Shown piece by piece: positions 60,454-64,000 of a stretch of DNA of 64,000 nucleotides. Origin of the DNA: Sympetrum striolatum (lineage: Eukaryota; Arthropoda; Insecta; Odonata; Libellulidae). Below the pieces are notes generated by a model. That model searched no databases. It saw only the letters and a program-made list of their open reading frames with translations, and was not told the origin of the DNA. The stretch lies in assembly GCA_947579665.1 (NCBI GenBank), contig OX388349.1, forward strand, positions 73,908,841 to 73,972,840, read 5' to 3'. Position 1 is the stretch's first letter; every line of letters starts with the position of its first letter. Position numbers and translations under genes: made by a program.

Positions 60454-60815
60454 TCCTTACTTTCACCCCCTCTTTCCCTCCACCAACTTCCCCTCTTACC
60501 TCCTACCAACTTCCCCTCTCCCCCCCCACCAACTTCCCCTCTTTCCCCCCCGTCAACTTCCCCTATTTCCCCCCACCAACTCCCTCTCTTTCCTCCCACA
60601 AACTCCCCCTCTTTCCCCTCTTTCCCCCCCGCCAACTCCCCCTCTTTCCCCCCACCAACTCCCTCTCTTTCCTCCCACAAACTCCCCCTCTTTCCCCTCT
60701 TTCCCCCCCGCCAACTCCCCCTCTTTCCCCCCACCAACTCCCTCTCTTTCCTCCCACAAACTCCCCCTCTTTCCACCCACCAACTCCCCCTCTTCCCCCA
60801 ACCAACACCCCCTCT
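60454..60815 (+). repeat. Pyrimidine-rich minisatellite with 79-bp higher-order period
   Basis: Monomers of about 20 bases (CCAACTCCCCCTCTTTCCCC and variants) are grouped into a 79-bp block. The block starts at 60552, 60631 and 60710, with the last two nearly identical. The minus strand is G-rich with many runs of four to seven G. The Pro/Ser/Leu-rich and Gly/Glu-rich frames across it are artefacts. Confidence 0.95.
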
Positions 60816-61534
60816 CTACTGATTGTGCCCTCGAGGCGTAACACTTTCGGTCGTGCTAATGGCCTCGGGGCTCTTTTCCGCTGCGAAAATTCGTTCCTTT
60901 CGCTCTCCGCTGCTCTTTTTTTTTCATTTCCATAATATTCTGCATTCAAACGGTTGGTGGCGTCCGACGGCCTCTTTCCTTCCCATCTCGCCTTTCTTTC
61001 TCTTTATCTTCCCGAGCATGAACATAGATAATGGAGTGGCGAAGCAAAGATGAAGTGCGGGAAGATAAGTGGAATCTGTTTGAGAGGTTTAGCAGAGGCA
61101 CAGCTGCACATTTCCGTCCAGTAAATTACGGATCGTTTTGTTCATTTCCCCTTTACGTCTTGAATATAAATACGCGCCATACTGTTGTTTACCTCATATT
61201 TACGCTCGATTTAGTTCGGAAATTTCTACGTATATTTTGAGACAAGTAATATGGATTAAATTAATGAATAACTGATGCTTAAAAGGTAGCAGAGTTCATT
61301 ATTACCACGCAAAATTAATTTTATGAGGATGGAAAAAACTTGTCGCGTCTCTCAATCCTGCAAGGTTTAATTAGGAAGTAATGGAGCTTGAGAATATATC
61401 CGAGCGTTTTATTTTCTATAGTTAATTGGCTGATGGATCTTTCCATTTTGGCTTCGAAACTATTTAAATGTTTATGTTTGTTCTCTTGAAATGGAAATCT
61501 GACAGTATTTCATTCTATCACTTAAGTTGTTTAT
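60816..61534. other. Unannotated stretch
   Basis: No feature supported. Confidence 0.5.
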
Positions 61535-62800
61535 GGGAGAGATGCCCCACCTAAGAAAATGGCTTCATAACAGTGCATTCAGTGATAACAAGAATGTTAA
61601 ACCACGTGATATAATAGAACATTTATTGATCATTCACTGAATGTAAACATGTTTTGTTTAAAAACATTTTCACACAAAATATTAAGTTTTTCTGCGTCCA
61701 TGCATTTGGCCATCTCTCCCGAGTGTCCGGGTAAGACGCCCCACCTCTGCGGGAGAGGTACCCTATTAGCTTAAACTGAATTTAATCTGGAAAGCGCTTG
61801 TTACATACAATTTTTTTTAATATAACTTAAAGTCAGGATATAAGAAAACTTTTAAGTTAACTTTAAAACCTATTTAAAAGTTTTATTTGCAAAAATTTAG
61901 CCAAAACGTATAGTTCATTTTGAGAACAATATCCATTTAAAATTATAATGAGGCATCTCAGCCCCCTCTAGAGGCATATAAATAGCATGTTGAGGCTTGG
62001 TCATCAGTTTTTTGCAAGTGACGTCTTCTCACGCAAAAATATTGTCGATTCAACCGAAAAAAATTATGACGATTTTGATGTTTTTGTCGAAATTTCGGAT
62101 GATTTCGAAGAAAAATTATATTTGTAATTACAATGGGGGTGGGCCACCTTTTCTGGGTATTACATTTCGATCAGAAGAAAGTGGCAAAACGCACCACCCT
62201 AGCGCTTACTAAAGACTACATGATCTTTGATCGTGAATAAAAAGCAATCAACCTTGGATTTAAATTTGAATTGAAATTTAAATGTTGTTTATAAACGTTT
62301 TCTTGAAAAATCCCTAATCAGTATCACCTTAAAGTTAAATTGATACTAATAGGGCACATATACCAAAAGATAGCACTGGGGCATCTATCCCGAGAAGAGG
62401 TCTATCTATCTATCCTTGCATTACGGGAGAGATGCCCTTGCATCCAGTGAGGCTACACTTTGTCCAAGATGGCCAGTCACTGCACGTGATTATTAGATGA
62501 ACCTATAGCTACAAGTTTTCGCCCTTTAATTCGAAGTATTCAAACATGTATACTGATGCCGACCAGAAACATTATACCCTATTTTATAACAGGGCGGAAA
62601 AAACAGTGCCTACTTGAAATGATGTTATAAAACTGCTTAAAAAGAATTAATCAAAGTTTAATTCTTGCAGATAGACGGGTGTCTTCCAACTGTCTGATAC
62701 ACACCGTCAGTAGAGCAATTTTGTGATTTTCCTTAAAAATACTTCAACTGGGGCATACCCAGCAATCTCTCCCGGTGGGGCATCTCACCCAGAATTACCT
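61535..62800 (+). mobile_element. Family G element, copy B (most complete)
   Basis: 1266 bp from GGGAGAGATGCCCCACC (61535-61551) to GGTGGGGCATCTCACCC (62774-62790) plus AGAATTACCT. The two ends are inverted repeats with one mismatch in 17 bases. Copy A's longer left end (AGGTAATTCC...) matches the inverse of this right end over 24 of 27 positions, so the family TIR is about 27 bp. GC-rich GGGGCATC-type motifs recur inside (near 61736, 62377, 62752). One plus-strand frame in the middle reads VDSTEKNYDDFDVFVEISDD, an acidic stretch, but no transposase is recognisable. The class is unknown. Confidence 0.7.
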
Positions 62801-63129
62801 TACAGCAAACTTAATGTTAAAAACATTTGAATATTTTAAAATTAACAGTCAAAAAAGATATTGTCCCAGAGTCATGGAAAACCTCTATAGTTTTATGTAC
62901 CCATATCGAAGATACGAGTAAATAAATCGTCTTGAACCACAAAACTTGCGACCTTGAAATTGCCTACCAATTTATGAAAAATTAGAAGTCATACGATATG
63001 AGTAAATGATTGACTATGTTGAAAGGATTTTATTTTACGCATAAAACAATCTTGTTTTAGAAATATATTTTTTAATTAAACTGGTGATCAATTAGTATCA
63101 TCCAAATGGCGAAAAATATCTAATTAATT
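62801..63129. other. Unannotated AT-rich stretch
   Basis: May be the 5' side of the reverse transcriptase relic that follows. Nothing is recognisable. Confidence 0.4.
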
Positions 63130-63545
63130 TAAGCAACGATTACAGTTTCGATTGATTTTAAAAAAGAATTTGAGCCTGTTAATATACTCATGAGTATAAA
63201 ACAAAAAAAGCTCTGATAATTTCGCAATAAAATTTATAAATAGCTACCTCAAAGATTGAAAACTAAGAAATAGGTTTTTACAATTCAGTTTCTGATGAAC
63301 TTCTTAATAATTTTGCTGTTCCAAAAGGTGCTATTTCAAGCGGGCCATCACTTTTAATATCATATGACCTAGTATTACAGTTTAAGCATATTTTTGAGAA
63401 TCTTTGTGAAGATGATACGCTAGTTGTGTGCTTCAAGGAACATTTATGATAAAGCATGCACTAAAGTAAATTCTTGTCTTGCTAAGTTGAATATCTGGAT
63501 GATAATTAAATAACTAAATTTAAAAATTTTTAAATTTAATTGTAT
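63130..63545 (+). pseudogene. LINE reverse transcriptase core relic
   Basis: Plus-strand blocks in order: SIDFKKEFEPVNILMSIKQK (the 'DL.KAFD.VNH..L' motif), then NSYLKD, then NNFAVPKGAISSGPSLLIS (the 'GVPQGS.LGPLLFLIY' motif), FENLCEDDTLVVCFKEHL (the '.FADDTALV.S' motif with the catalytic Asp pair kept as EDDT), then, in a shifted frame, YDKACTKVNSCLAKLNIWM ('...KVN..L..L..W'). The order and spacing are those of LINE reverse transcriptases. Several frame changes and stops (for example after KEHL) and substituted residues (VPKG for VPQG) show deep decay. It may continue to about 63600. Confidence 0.7.
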
Positions 63546-63774
63546 TTTAATAACTCTCTCGCTAGATACAAAGAATATAGTACTGAAATTTTCCTGCTAT
63601 CATATTCTGATGAATGAAATATCTCCATTTGCCATGTGGTACAGGATAGAGAAAAATGTATTTTTCATTTTCTTTTGTCCCAGTCTTGATCATGGCTGTG
63701 ATGAAATGAAAGCTACCCAGGTATGAAAGAATAATTGTACTAATCAAGGTCCCTACTTACAGAGTGCAAAGAAA

Positions 63775-63960
63775 AGTGTTACTCATAGAGTCATTGTGCT
63801 TCCCTTGCGTGGACATGTTCCGCTTATAGCATTCTAGCTCAGTGAGGAAAGCAATGGCAAACTACCTCACTCCTCATCCTGCCTATTGAACCTCACTCCT
63901 CTCTGCAAGCTCTAAGTAGCTTATGTCGGAGGGGGTGAGTTACCAACCGGCCTTCTTTAG
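63775..63960 (+). repeat. SINE-like repeat, family S
   Basis: Inverse of 25110-25295. Contains AGCTCAGTGAGGAAAGCAAT, ACTACCTCACTCCTCATCCT and GAGTTACCAACCGGCCTTC. The central block is also shared with the repeats at 40.7 and 45.4 kb. Confidence 0.65.
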
Positions 63961-64000
63961 TATATACTTTACAGGCAATACTGAGATATGAAAATAAATC

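Noticed and set aside
60407..60949. Pro/Ser-rich (plus) and Gly/Glu-rich (minus) proteins
   Set aside because: They are translations of the pyrimidine-rich minisatellite and are open in several frames at once.

Overview
This 64 kb window is AT-rich animal nuclear DNA with no bacterial-style gene organisation. No open reading frame exceeds 164 codons, and every protein-like stretch I recognise belongs to a decayed transposable element. The repertoire points to an arthropod, most probably an insect: a mariner relic, Tc1-like, hAT-like and pogo/Tigger-like DNA elements, non-LTR retrotransposon fragments of at least two kinds, a Penelope-like fragment, and several tRNA-derived SINE families. The species cannot be fixed from this. 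I see no convincing host gene, rRNA or functional tRNA gene, so the window reads as an intergenic or long-intron region filled by successive insertions.

Layout. 1-8 kb: a LINE 3' part (minus strand) split by a 77-bp Tc1-like palindromic MITE, a pogo/Tigger transposase relic, one copy of an unclassified TIR element ('family G'), then a copy of an unclassified element with internal 316-317 bp tandem units ('family X'). 8-14 kb: LINE-tail and SINE pieces, more G and X fragments, and a second X copy with a CA microsatellite. 15.4-15.9 kb: an RTE-like reverse transcriptase C-terminal relic. 21.2-22.5 kb: a full-length mariner with long TIRs and a broken transposase, followed by a near-perfect hairpin. 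23-29 kb: LINE tails, SINEs in mirror arrangement, a second hairpin, and a small Cys/His-rich reading frame. 29-40 kb: mostly unrecognised sequence with a 329-bp fold-back element (12-bp flanking duplication) and a pogo/Tigger C-terminal zinc-finger exon. 40-50 kb: a dispersed repeat pair, tRNA-like heads, the second Tc1-like MITE, a hAT-like MITE, and a Penelope-like GIY-YIG fragment. 53-64 kb: a LINE endonuclease relic, a pyrimidine-rich minisatellite, the most complete family-G copy, a LINE reverse transcriptase relic, and a SINE-like repeat.

The window holds no working gene set. Its interest lies in the order of insertions, in the unclassified X and G families, and in structured motifs: palindromes, hammerhead-like cores and higher-order repeats. 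All identifications are by eye from translated motifs and repeat comparison within the window. Identity and family names should be read with that limit.
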